The notes under the pieces are model-generated. The model was not told the DNA's origin and made no database searches. It saw nothing but the letters and a program-made list of their open reading frames with translations. A DNA stretch of 31,516 nt, taken from assembly GCA_031363085.1 (NCBI GenBank), contig JANLTU010000098.1, positions 1 through 31,516 on the forward strand, in the 5' to 3' direction. Below are positions 22,933 through 30,539 of the stretch, piece by piece. The translations under genes and the position numbers were made by a program. Origin of the DNA: UBA6921 sp031363085 (GTDB taxonomy: Bacteria; Pseudomonadota; Gammaproteobacteria; SG8-11). Position 1 is the first letter of the stretch. Each line of letters begins with the position of its first letter.

Positions 22933-24696
22933 TCAATACACCCGCTCCTTCGGTATAAACGGCTCGACCGTCAGCGGTTTGAGCCGCACCGGTTTGAAGT
23001 CGAGCTTGCGGCCCTCCTTGGAATACAAGGTGTGTTTGAGCCATTTCCGGTCGTCGCGTTTGGGGAAGTCGACGCGCGAGTGGGCGCCGCGGCTTTCTTC
23101 GCGGGCGAGTGCGGAGCAGACGGTGGCGAGTGCGACGTCGACCAGGTTTTCCAGTTCCAGTGCTTCGATGCGTGCGGTGTTGAATATTTTGCTGTGGTCT
23201 TGCAAGCGCACGTCTTGCAGGCGGCGCTCGATGGCGGCGACTTTGTCCACGCCTTGCTGCAACACATCCTGCACGCGGAACACGCCGCAGTGGTCTTCCA
23301 TCGCCTTGGTCAATTCATTGCGCAAGCCGTCCACCGACTCGCCGTCGCCGGTTTGTTCCCAGCGTGTCAGGCGGCTCATCGCGCGTTCGACGCTGTCGGG
23401 TTTCATCAGGCGGTGATACTTGTTCTCGTGCAAAAATTCGATCATGTGATTCGCGGCGGCGCGGCCGAACACGATAATGTCAAGCAGCGAGTTGCCGCCC
23501 AGGCGATTGGCGCCGTGCACCGACACGCAGGCACATTCTCCGACTGCGTATAAGCCGGGAATCGCTTCTTCCGGTCCGTGCGCGACCGGCACCACTACTT
23601 GGCCGTTGCGGTTGGTCGGGATGCCGCCCATGGTGTAGTGCGCGGTCGGGAACACCGGAATCGGGCTGTTGATCGGATCGAGATGTGAAAACGTCAAGCA
23701 CAGGTCCCGGATGCCGGGCAGGCGCTTTTTGATCAGGTCGGCGCCGAGGTGATCCATCTTCAGCAGGATGTGATCTTTGTTCGGCCCGCAGCCGCGCCCT
23801 TCGCGAATTTCAACGGCAATGGCGCGGCTGACTACATCGCGGCTCGCCAAGTCTTTGGCCTTGGGCGCGTACTTTTCCATGAAGCGTTCGCCCAAGCCGT
23901 TGATCAGGTAGCCGCCTTCGCCGCGCGTGCCTTCCGAGATCAGCATGCCCTTGCCGGCGATGCCAGTTGGGTGGAATTGAAAGAACTCCATGTCTTGCAG
24001 CGGAATGCCGGCGCGCAATGCCATCGCCATGCCGTCGCCGGTGTTGATGCGCGCGTTGGTGTTGGTGCGGAAAATCCGCCCCGCGCCGCCGGTGGCGATG
24101 AGCGTGGTCTTGGCTTCAATCAGCAGCGGCTCGCCGGTTTCGATTTCCAGTGTCAGCGCACCGAGGATGTAACCCTCGTCGTCGCGGATTAAATCAAGCA
24201 CAAAATATTCGTCGAAGAAATGCGTGCGCGCCTGAATGTTCTGTTGATAGAGCGTGTGCAGCAAGGCATGCCCGGTGCGATCCGCCGCCGCGCAGGTGCG
24301 CGTGGCCTGATCGCCACCGAAGTTTTGCGACTGGCCGCCGAACGGACGTTGGTAAATCCTGCCGTCCGGCAAGCGCGAAAACGGCAGGCCCGCATGCTCC
24401 AGCTCAATGACAATACTTGACGCCGCGCGGCACATGTATTCGATGGCGTCCTGATCACCCAGGTAATCACTGCCCTTGACGGTGTCGTACATGTGCCAGT
24501 GCCAGTTGTCGGGCGTGACGTTAGCGAGCGCCGCGTTGATGCCGCCTTGCGCGGCGACGGTGTGCGAGCGTGTGGGAAAAACTTTGGACACCACGGCGAC
24601 ATGCAAATCCGCCTTGGCCAATTGCAACGCGGCGCGCAAGCCGCCGCCGCCCGCGCCGATCACCAAGGTGTCGAATTTTCTGCGGGCAAGAGTCAT
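22933..24696 (-). CDS. sdhA: Succinate dehydrogenase flavoprotein subunit
   Basis: The 587-residue FAD subunit of complex II oxidises succinate to fumarate. The dinucleotide-binding motif VIGAGGGGLRAA lies at residues 12-23, followed by RSHTVAAQGGINAAL with the His (about 45) that binds FAD covalently. Active-site segments FHPTG and HGANRLGGNSLLD are present, as is the full C-terminal domain. The start is the ATG at 24696 (MTLARRKFDT), which overlaps the sdhD stop as ATGA; a longer in-frame reading to 24969 merely covers sdhD in another frame. sdhB does not follow: an unknown gene and the island come next. Confidence 0.97.
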   Translation of the reverse strand: MTLARRKFDTLVIGAGGGGLRAALQLAKADLHVAVVSKVFPTRSHTVAAQGGINAALANVTPDNWHWHMYDTVKGSDYLGDQDAIEYMCRAASSIVIELEHAGLPFSRLPDGRIYQRPFGGQSQNFGGDQATRTCAAADRTGHALLHTLYQQNIQARTHFFDEYFVLDLIRDDEGYILGALTLEIETGEPLLIEAKTTLIATGGAGRIFRTNTNARINTGDGMAMALRAGIPLQDMEFFQFHPTGIAGKGMLISEGTRGEGGYLINGLGERFMEKYAPKAKDLASRDVVSRAIAVEIREGRGCGPNKDHILLKMDHLGADLIKKRLPGIRDLCLTFSHLDPINSPIPVFPTAHYTMGGIPTNRNGQVVVPVAHGPEEAIPGLYAVGECACVSVHGANRLGGNSLLDIIVFGRAAANHMIEFLHENKYHRLMKPDSVERAMSRLTRWEQTGDGESVDGLRNELTKAMEDHCGVFRVQDVLQQGVDKVAAIERRLQDVRLQDHSKIFNTARIEALELENLVDVALATVCSALAREESRGAHSRVDFPKRDDRKWLKHTLYSKEGRKLDFKPVRLKPLTVEPFIPKERVY

Positions 24697-25037
24697 GACT
24701 GGGGTACCAATAATAAAATACGCAGCGCCCACACCAGCATCGCAAGCAAGCTCGCGGCGACGCTGAGCAGCAGAACAAAACGCGTGGCGGTCGCATGCAC
24801 GTAGTCGATGACCACATCGCGCACCCCGACCCAGGCATGCAGCACCAGCGCGATGAAAAACAGCACACACGCGACATTCACCGCCGGGTGCGCAATCCAT
24901 GCGCGCCACATGCCGTAGCTCAGCGGGCGCTGCGTGAGCCACACGAGCAAGGCACTGACAAAAAACCACGCCAGATAAATCGCGCTAACACGCTGAACGA
25001 TCCAGGCACGCAAGCCGCCGGCGTCTTGCCCGCTCAT
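24693..25037 (-). CDS. sdhD: Succinate dehydrogenase membrane anchor subunit D
   Basis: The 114-residue three-helix anchor contributes to the heme b and quinone sites. HAWVGVRDVVIDYVH aligns with the E. coli segment around His71, Asp82 and Tyr83: here His67, Asp78 and Tyr79, with the same 11-residue spacing. The ATG at 25037 overlaps the sdhC stop by four bases (ATGA) and its own stop overlaps the sdhA start in the same way. In-frame sequence upstream of that ATG is the sdhC gene in another frame. Confidence 0.93.
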   Translation of the reverse strand: MSGQDAGGLRAWIVQRVSAIYLAWFFVSALLVWLTQRPLSYGMWRAWIAHPAVNVACVLFFIALVLHAWVGVRDVVIDYVHATATRFVLLLSVAASLLAMLVWALRILLLVPQS

Positions 25038-25414
25038 AACAGCAACCCCGCAATCACCACGAACGCGAACGCTTCGGCGCCGAACACCGCCCAGGCACCG
25101 ACACGCGCGGCAGTGCGCGTCAGGCCGATGTGGATATCCAGCAACAGATAACGTAGGCCGGCAAACAAGTGATGTAGCAGCGCCCACACCAAGCCCAGCA
25201 CACACAGTTTGCCGAACACAGAATTCAGCGCCGACACCAGCGCAGAAAAATCTTGCACACTGCGCAGCGACCGGTCGAACAAGTAAATAAGCAAAGGAAT
25301 GGCGAGAAACAACAACACGCCACTGGCCCGATGCGCAATCGACACCAGCGCATTGACCGGCATGCGGATGCGCGTGAGGTCGAGATATACCGGCCGTCTT
25401 TTGTGTGTGTTCAT
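25034..25414 (-). CDS. sdhC: Succinate dehydrogenase cytochrome b556 subunit C
   Basis: The 126-residue first subunit of complex II anchors the enzyme and supplies a heme b ligand. The family N-terminus RPVYLDLTRIRMPVNALVSI is followed by AHRASGV, with Ser25 and Arg29 near the quinone site, and then HHLFAGLRYLLLD in which His82 is the expected heme ligand. Three transmembrane helices are predicted. It heads the sdhCDA unit and is divergent from ygfZ, with a 116-base shared upstream region. Confidence 0.95.
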   Translation of the reverse strand: MNTHKRRPVYLDLTRIRMPVNALVSIAHRASGVLLFLAIPLLIYLFDRSLRSVQDFSALVSALNSVFGKLCVLGLVWALLHHLFAGLRYLLLDIHIGLTRTAARVGAWAVFGAEAFAFVVIAGLLL

Positions 25415-25483
25415 GTAGCATCAAGTCTAGTTGAGGAACGGCAACCGTCCAGAAGTTCGTTTTTTTGTTGGCGGGGAATGTTC

Positions 25484-25489
25484 TATAGT
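25484..25489 (+). promoter_or_regulatory. Possible -10 element of ygfZ
   Basis: TATAGT stands 41 bases before the ygfZ ATG in the divergent sdhC/ygfZ region. The matching -35 is poor (a T-run), so this is a weak call. An ACGGCAACCGT near-palindrome at about 25439-25449 could serve either promoter. Confidence 0.25.
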
Positions 25490-25530
25490 CATTAGCGTTT
25501 CGATACCCCCTTGAGAGCATTTTAATCACC

Positions 25531-26577
25531 ATGAAACCTGACTGGAAAAATTTTCTCGGCGCCTCCGGCGCAGCATTCGATGCCACTGGCACAAGCATTT
25601 TGCACTTCGGCAACCCGCAACACGAGCGCAGCGTCGCCACCACCGGCAACATATTGTGCGACCTGTCGCATCTGGCACTGATCGCTGCACAGGGTGCCGA
25701 GACGCAAACTTTTTTGCAAAGCCAATTCACCAACGACGCGCGCGAAGTTAACGCAACCCGCAGCCAACTCAGCGGCTATTGCAGCGCGAAGGGTCGTTTG
25801 TTGGCATTATTTCGCATGTTTCAGCATGGCGAGAGCGTGTATCTGCAATTCCCGCACGAGCTACTGGAGCCCACGCTTAAGCGACTGCGCATGTTCGTGA
25901 TGCGCGCCAAAGTCATGCTCGACGATGCCACCGACAGCGTAGTGCGCATCGGCCTTGCCGGACCGCAGGCCGAACAACACTTGAGCGACGCTTTAGGACG
26001 CCTGCCGCAGGCCGTTAATGAAGTGGTCAGCGGCAATGAAATTTCGCTACTGCGTTTGCCCGGCGTGAGTCCGCGCTTTGAATTAGTCGGCGCGCTGTCG
26101 CCAATTCAAGCACTATGGGAAAAGCTCGCGGCGCAGGCAACGCCGGTCGGCGCACCGGTGTGGAGCTTGCTGGATATCCTGGCCGGGGTGCCGGAAATTT
26201 TCACCTCCAGCACGGAAGAGTTTGTTCCGCAGATGGTGAACCTGACTGCACTTGGCGGTGTGAATTTTAAGAAGGGCTGTTATCCGGGCCAGGAAATCGT
26301 AGCGCGCATGCAGTACCTGGGCACGTTGAAGCGGCGCATGTATCTGGCCCACATCCATGTGGATCAGCCGCCTGCTCCGCGTACACCGTTGTTTGAAGCA
26401 GGCAGCGATGGAACGCAAAGCGTTGGCGCTATCGTCAATGCGCAAGCTGCGCCACAAGGTGGATGTTACGCACTCGCCGTGGTGGTGATTGCGGCTGCGG
26501 AACGCAATGCAATCCGCCTGGAAGGCGCCGACGGACCAGCATTGCAATTTCAGTCGTTACCGTACCCCTTGGAATGA
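25531..26577 (+). CDS. ygfZ: YgfZ/GcvT-domain folate-binding Fe-S protein
   Basis: The 348-residue protein belongs to COG0354, a tetrahydrofolate-binding relative of GcvT that helps assemble or repair some Fe-S enzymes. The signature KGCYPGQE lies at residues 248-255 and includes the functional Cys250. The N-terminal folate-domain segment LIAAQGAETQTFLQSQFTND and the central RLLALFRMFQ stretch fit the family. It is divergent from sdhC, which is fitting since complex I and II are Fe-S enzymes, but a functional tie is inference. The HDOD gene follows 19 bases later. Confidence 0.9.
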   Translation: MKPDWKNFLGASGAAFDATGTSILHFGNPQHERSVATTGNILCDLSHLALIAAQGAETQTFLQSQFTNDAREVNATRSQLSGYCSAKGRLLALFRMFQHGESVYLQFPHELLEPTLKRLRMFVMRAKVMLDDATDSVVRIGLAGPQAEQHLSDALGRLPQAVNEVVSGNEISLLRLPGVSPRFELVGALSPIQALWEKLAAQATPVGAPVWSLLDILAGVPEIFTSSTEEFVPQMVNLTALGGVNFKKGCYPGQEIVARMQYLGTLKRRMYLAHIHVDQPPAPRTPLFEAGSDGTQSVGAIVNAQAAPQGGCYALAVVVIAAAERNAIRLEGADGPALQFQSLPYPLE

Positions 26578-26596
26578 ACTTAAAGGTGGAATCAAG

Positions 26597-27436
26597 ATGG
26601 GGATCGAGGTTGATGAATTCATCGGCACGCTGCTGGATGACCTGAAAAACAACCGGCTCAAGCTGCCGACGCTACCGCAAGTCGCGCTCAAAATTAACGA
26701 CGCGATTGAAAACCCGAAGTCCACCGCCAAAGATGTGATGCGCATTGTCGCCACCGACGCGGCGCTGTCGGCGCGTTTGATTCAGGTCGCCAACAGCGCG
26801 ATGTATCGCACCAATACGCCGGTCGAAGACGTGCAAAACGCGATCACGCGTCTGGGCATGAAACAGGTGCGCACTCTGGCCACCAGCCTGATCATCCGCC
26901 AGTTGTTTCACACTAAATTTACCGGCTTGAAAGCGCGCCTGGAACAGCTCTGGATGCACAGCGCGCACGTCGCCGCCATCAGTTATGTGCTGGCTAAAAA
27001 ATGCACCCAACTCAAACCGGATGAAGCCATGCTCGGCGGCTTGGTGCACGACATCGGCGAGCTGCCGATCTTGACCTACGCAGAAAAATTTCCGGCCATT
27101 GCGTCGAATGAAGCCATGCTCGACGACATCGCCACCAAATTGGGACCGGTGCTCGGTAAGGCGATGTTGCAAGCCTGGAAATTTTCACCCACGCTGGTCA
27201 GCATCACCGGCGAACATGAAAATTTCAGCCGCAATCCAAGCACTCCAGTCGACTACACCGACATCGTACTGGTCGCCAACCTGCACAGTTATATCGGCAC
27301 GCAACACCCACTGGCCAAACGTAGCTGGGCCGACATTCCCGCGCTGCAAAAACTGGGGCTCACGCCCGACGACAGCATCAAAGCGCTGCACGCTGCGCGC
27401 GACGACATCCTGGAAATTCAGAAGTTGTTATCGTAA
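26597..27436 (+). CDS. HDOD-domain signalling protein
   Basis: The 279-residue protein consists of a single HDOD domain, an HD-related regulatory fold often found with GGDEF, EAL or chemotaxis proteins. The start is the ATG at 26597 (MGIEVDEFIGTLLDDLKNNR), with AAAGGTGGA upstream; an earlier in-frame start would lie inside ygfZ. Family stretches are LPTLPQVALKINDAIENP, VATDAALSARLIQVANSAMY, AITRLGMKQVRTLATSLIIR and GGLVHDIGELPIL, which keeps the HD pair; other metal ligands look incomplete, as usual for HDOD, so catalysis is doubtful. It is co-oriented with ygfZ and probably co-transcribed. Confidence 0.88.
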   Translation: MGIEVDEFIGTLLDDLKNNRLKLPTLPQVALKINDAIENPKSTAKDVMRIVATDAALSARLIQVANSAMYRTNTPVEDVQNAITRLGMKQVRTLATSLIIRQLFHTKFTGLKARLEQLWMHSAHVAAISYVLAKKCTQLKPDEAMLGGLVHDIGELPILTYAEKFPAIASNEAMLDDIATKLGPVLGKAMLQAWKFSPTLVSITGEHENFSRNPSTPVDYTDIVLVANLHSYIGTQHPLAKRSWADIPALQKLGLTPDDSIKALHAARDDILEIQKLLS

Positions 27437-27635
27437 CGGGCCAATACTAGACATTAATAAATCATCGGCTTGACTACCCCAGACTTGCGCTTGCCGCAGC
27501 AACCACCGCCGCTATTCTAGCCGCAAGCACCCGTAGTTTCTGGGGCCATTTTCGTGGTGTTGCCGGGAGATAATGTCTACTCTCGCACACTTAAAAATAC
27601 GAGACACACCTGCTCCTTCTGTTACTATCCCGTCG

Positions 27636-27665
27636 TTTGTTTGTTTTCAATTCACCGCAAACAAA
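27636..27665 (+). promoter_or_regulatory. Inverted repeat upstream of the Cache-like gene
   Basis: TTTGTTTG (27636-27643) and CAAACAAA (27658-27665) are perfect inverted arms separated by 14 bases, 57 bases before the next ATG. AT-rich elements (TATATT and TATAAA) follow between 27681 and 27698 and may be the -10 region. An operator or leader hairpin is plausible. The remainder of 27437-27635 shows no gene. Confidence 0.4.
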
Positions 27666-27721
27666 GAAGCGTTTTATCCCTATATTAACCTTATAAATCT
27701 ATCAAACAATGGAGATACGAC

Positions 27722-28303
27722 ATGCACGGAGTTCCCCGTCAAATAAAGTCAACAACCACACTACGCTCTATCGGTATCGCTGCGCTTTTATGTTGTGGCG
27801 TGGCATACGCAGGTGCGATCACGCCGGCTATGCAACAAAAAGTGGATACCTATAAAACCAAGGCAACCACCTTAGCCGCCGACCCCGCACTCGTTAAAGC
27901 GGTAAAAGAGGCAAACGCCAAAGGCGCGATTCCGGGCATGGATAACGCCAAGTGGGAATCGTTAGCTGAGAGCGATCCGGTGGCCGCAGAAATGGTCAAT
28001 AACGCCGCCGGAAAACTGCTGACTCAATGGATGAACGCAGATGCAAAGGGCCTAAACAAGCTGGTACTCACTGGCAAGCACGGCCAACGCTTTGCCTTCA
28101 CCTCCAAACCCGCCAGTTACATGTCTAAGGACAAGCCGCACTTCAGCGAATCCTTCGCGGGCAAAGTCTGGCAGATGAAAGAAGCGCAGCCTGACCCGAG
28201 CACCAAGGTCGAAACCGTCCAGATCACCGTACCGGTCAAGGATGGCAATGAGGTCATCGGCGTTCTACTGCTGAGCCTGACAGCGGACAGTCTGATGAAG
28301 TAG
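27722..28303 (+). CDS. Secreted Cache-like sensor-domain protein
   Basis: The 193-residue protein has a signal peptide (basic start, then IGIAALLCCGVAYA before GAITPAM). The mature part resembles a stand-alone single Cache (PDC) sensor domain: a helical start (AMQQKVDTYKTKATTLAADP, with LVKAVKEANAK), a WESLAESDPVAAEM region, and C-terminal strands VETVQITVPVKDGNEVIGVL. No transmembrane or signalling domain follows, so it is probably a periplasmic binding or sensory partner. It starts at the ATG at 27722, after GGAG, and has its own bidirectional terminator. Ligand unknown; family assignment is by overall pattern. Confidence 0.65.
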   Translation: MHGVPRQIKSTTTLRSIGIAALLCCGVAYAGAITPAMQQKVDTYKTKATTLAADPALVKAVKEANAKGAIPGMDNAKWESLAESDPVAAEMVNNAAGKLLTQWMNADAKGLNKLVLTGKHGQRFAFTSKPASYMSKDKPHFSESFAGKVWQMKEAQPDPSTKVETVQITVPVKDGNEVIGVLLLSLTADSLMK

Positions 28304-28332
28304 TTTTGTTATCAATGCTGCTGTAAAGCGAA

Positions 28333-28365
28333 AAGGCCCGGCATGTTACCGGGCCTTCGTTTTTT
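28333..28365. terminator. Bidirectional intrinsic terminator
   Basis: AAGGCCCGG (28333-28341) pairs perfectly with CCGGGCCTT (28349-28357) around a 7-nt loop, followed by CGTTTTTTC on the plus strand. On the minus strand the stem is followed by TTCGCTTT. It separates the convergent Cache-like gene and lysS. Confidence 0.9.
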
Positions 28366-28380
28366 CTACCGTGGGTTGAG

Positions 28381-29886
28381 CTATTTTGACGGTCGCATGT
28401 GTGGGAACAACAGCACGTCGCGAATCGACGGTGCATCCGTCAGCAACATCACCAAACGATCGATACCGATCCCCTCGCCCGCCGTCGGCGGCAGGCCATG
28501 TTCCAGCGCAGTGATGTAGTCCTCGTCGAACGGCATGGCTTCTTCATCACCACGCGCTTTGTCTTCCATTTGCGCACGAAAGCGTTCGGCTTGATCTTCG
28601 GCGTCGTTCAACTCCGAAAAGCCATTGGCGATTTCGCGGCCGCCGACAAAAAACTCAAAGCGCTCGGTCACCGACGGGTCGGTGTCGCTGCGGCGCGCCA
28701 GCGGCGAGACCTCGGTGGGGTAAGCGGTGATGAAGGTTGGGTTTTTCAAGCGACTTTCAGCGGTCTTCTCGAAAATCTCGATCTGCACCTTGCCTGTACC
28801 CCAATTAGGTTGCAACGGAATTTTCAGCGCGCTGGCCACCGCGCGGCAGGATTCTAACGTGTCGAGCTGCGCCGCCTGCACATCAGGATTGAAGTGTAAG
28901 ATCGCCTCCTTCACCGTCATGCGCGTGAACGGCTGGCCGAAGTCGTAGCTCTCTCCCTGATAATTAATGGTGGTGCCGCCCAACACGGTTTGCAGCAAGG
29001 TGCGCAGCATTTCCTCGGTGAGCTCCATCAGGTCGCGGTAATCCGCATACGCCTGATAAAACTCCAGCATGGTGAACTCCGGATTGTGGCGCGTCGACAA
29101 GCCTTCGTTGCGAAAATTGCGATTGATCTCGAACACACGCTCGAAGCCGCCCACCACCAAACGCTTTAAATACAGCTCCGGCGCGACACGCAGGAACAAT
29201 TCCATGTCGAGCGCGTTGTGAAACGTTTTAAATGGCTTGGCCGTGGCGCCGCCCGCAACCGCATGCATCATCGGCGTTTCCACTTCCAGAAACCCGCGCT
29301 GCACCAGAAACTCACGAATGAACTGCACCACCATCGAACGAATCACAAAGGTGTTGCGCGTCACTTCATTCATAATCAGATCGAGATAACGCTGGCGATA
29401 GCGCGCCTCGGTGTCGGTGAGGCCGTGGAATTTGTCCGGCAACGGCCGCAATGCCTTGGTCAGGAGCCGGATGTTGTCCACCTTCACCGACAGCTCGCCG
29501 GTCTTGGTTTTGAACAACACGCCTTCGGCACCGAGAATGTCGCCGATATCCCAACGTTTGAACTCGTTGTTGTAAAAATTTTCCGGCAACAGATCGCGTG
29601 TGACATACAACTGAATCTGCCCGGACATGTCGCGCACGTTGCAGAAGCTCGCCTTGCCCATCACACGGCGCGTCATCATCCGGCCCGCGACGCTGACGCG
29701 CACTGGGGTCGCTTCCAACTCCTCGGTGGATTTTTCGCTGTACTCGGCATGCAATTCGCCAGCGACCACATTGCGCCGAAAATCATTCGGGTACGCGATG
29801 CCTTGTTCGCGCAGCTCGGCCAATTTCGCGCGTCGCTGTTTTATTTGCTCGTTAGTGTCTTCGGGGGCAAGTGTGTCGTCAGTCAT
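28381..29886 (-). CDS. lysS: Lysyl-tRNA synthetase, class II
   Basis: The 501-residue enzyme charges tRNA-Lys. The OB-fold anticodon-binding domain occupies about residues 55-180 (VSVAGRMMTRRVMGKASFCN). The class II motifs follow: motif 2 in FRNEGLSTRHNPEFTMLEFY, then the ELFVGGREIANGFSELNDAE-like stretch (here FEFFVGGREIANGFSELND), and motif 3 in GIGIDRLVMLLTDAPSIRDV followed by LLFPHMRP. Length and end are normal. It begins with ATG at 29886 and shares the terminator with the convergent gene. prfB, often upstream of lysS, is not there; a DUF4276 gene is. Confidence 0.98.
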   Translation of the reverse strand: MTDDTLAPEDTNEQIKQRRAKLAELREQGIAYPNDFRRNVVAGELHAEYSEKSTEELEATPVRVSVAGRMMTRRVMGKASFCNVRDMSGQIQLYVTRDLLPENFYNNEFKRWDIGDILGAEGVLFKTKTGELSVKVDNIRLLTKALRPLPDKFHGLTDTEARYRQRYLDLIMNEVTRNTFVIRSMVVQFIREFLVQRGFLEVETPMMHAVAGGATAKPFKTFHNALDMELFLRVAPELYLKRLVVGGFERVFEINRNFRNEGLSTRHNPEFTMLEFYQAYADYRDLMELTEEMLRTLLQTVLGGTTINYQGESYDFGQPFTRMTVKEAILHFNPDVQAAQLDTLESCRAVASALKIPLQPNWGTGKVQIEIFEKTAESRLKNPTFITAYPTEVSPLARRSDTDPSVTERFEFFVGGREIANGFSELNDAEDQAERFRAQMEDKARGDEEAMPFDEDYITALEHGLPPTAGEGIGIDRLVMLLTDAPSIRDVLLFPHMRPSK

Positions 29887-29954
29887 GTCTGCAAACCTGT
29901 TTTGTGGTGCGCGCGGCGCACCCTATGTGTAATTACAATTAAGCTCGTGTCTAT

Positions 29955-30539
29955 TCATGGCATCTGCTTCCGCCATTCGCCGCATAACTTTCGGAACGAA
30001 CGACTACCGTCAAATGCTTGCTGTAAATCAATCAGCGCAGAGAACGCAGGTTGGTCACTCATTGGGCGATATTTCCCGCTCGCCATCCGCACACCCAGCC
30101 ATCCCTTTGCATCACGGGGGCGTTCTGGGTCAAAGTCCGGCGGATCGTCAAACGCAAAACCGCGCTGTCCGTGCAACGACCCGGCAGCAGCAAGAAACCA
30201 AGCTTCGTATTCCCGATTCGCCAGCACCACGGAGACGCGCCGATGCGGGACGATGGCGCACACCCGCTGCAAAACCTGCGGGCCTAAATCGGCAGGGCAA
30301 GCATCGTCTGCGTCCAGCAACACCAGTATCCAGCCGTTATCACCGCATTTTGCAGCGGCCAACAATACGTGCCGACGAAATTCCTCTGGGCGATTCAGAA
30401 AACTGTCGCGTCGCACCCGGATAGGTGGTGGTAGTTCAATGCCTACTTCCGGCGAAAGCCAAGCTCCCAGACGGCGCAGCAGGACCGGCAGGGCAGCGAC
30501 TTCGCCGTCACCCTCGACAATTGAAGCAATGGTTATCAC
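29955..30539 (-). CDS. DUF4276-family TOPRIM-like protein
   Basis: The 194-residue protein matches DUF4276, a family with a TOPRIM-like fold. Candidate acidic residues are Glu9 in ASIVEGDGEVAALPVLLRRL, Asp76-Ala-Asp78 in ILVLLDADDACP, and Glu110/Glu112 in VVLANREYEAWFLAA. TOPRIM domains use such acids to bind Mg and cleave nucleic acid. Its start overlaps the stop of the upstream AAA ATPase as ATGA, so the two are translated together and probably act as a pair. The layout parallels OLD-like and PARIS-type ATPase/TOPRIM defence systems, but that role is inferred. It is followed 68 bases later by lysS. Confidence 0.8.
   Translation of the reverse strand: MITIASIVEGDGEVAALPVLLRRLGAWLSPEVGIELPPPIRVRRDSFLNRPEEFRRHVLLAAAKCGDNGWILVLLDADDACPADLGPQVLQRVCAIVPHRRVSVVLANREYEAWFLAAAGSLHGQRGFAFDDPPDFDPERPRDAKGWLGVRMASGKYRPMSDQPAFSALIDLQQAFDGSRSFRKLCGEWRKQMP

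Noticed and set aside
22933..24969. Long sdhA reading with a 91-residue N-terminal extension
   Set aside because: The extension is sdhD in another frame; SdhA homology begins at the ATG at 24696, which overlaps the sdhD stop.
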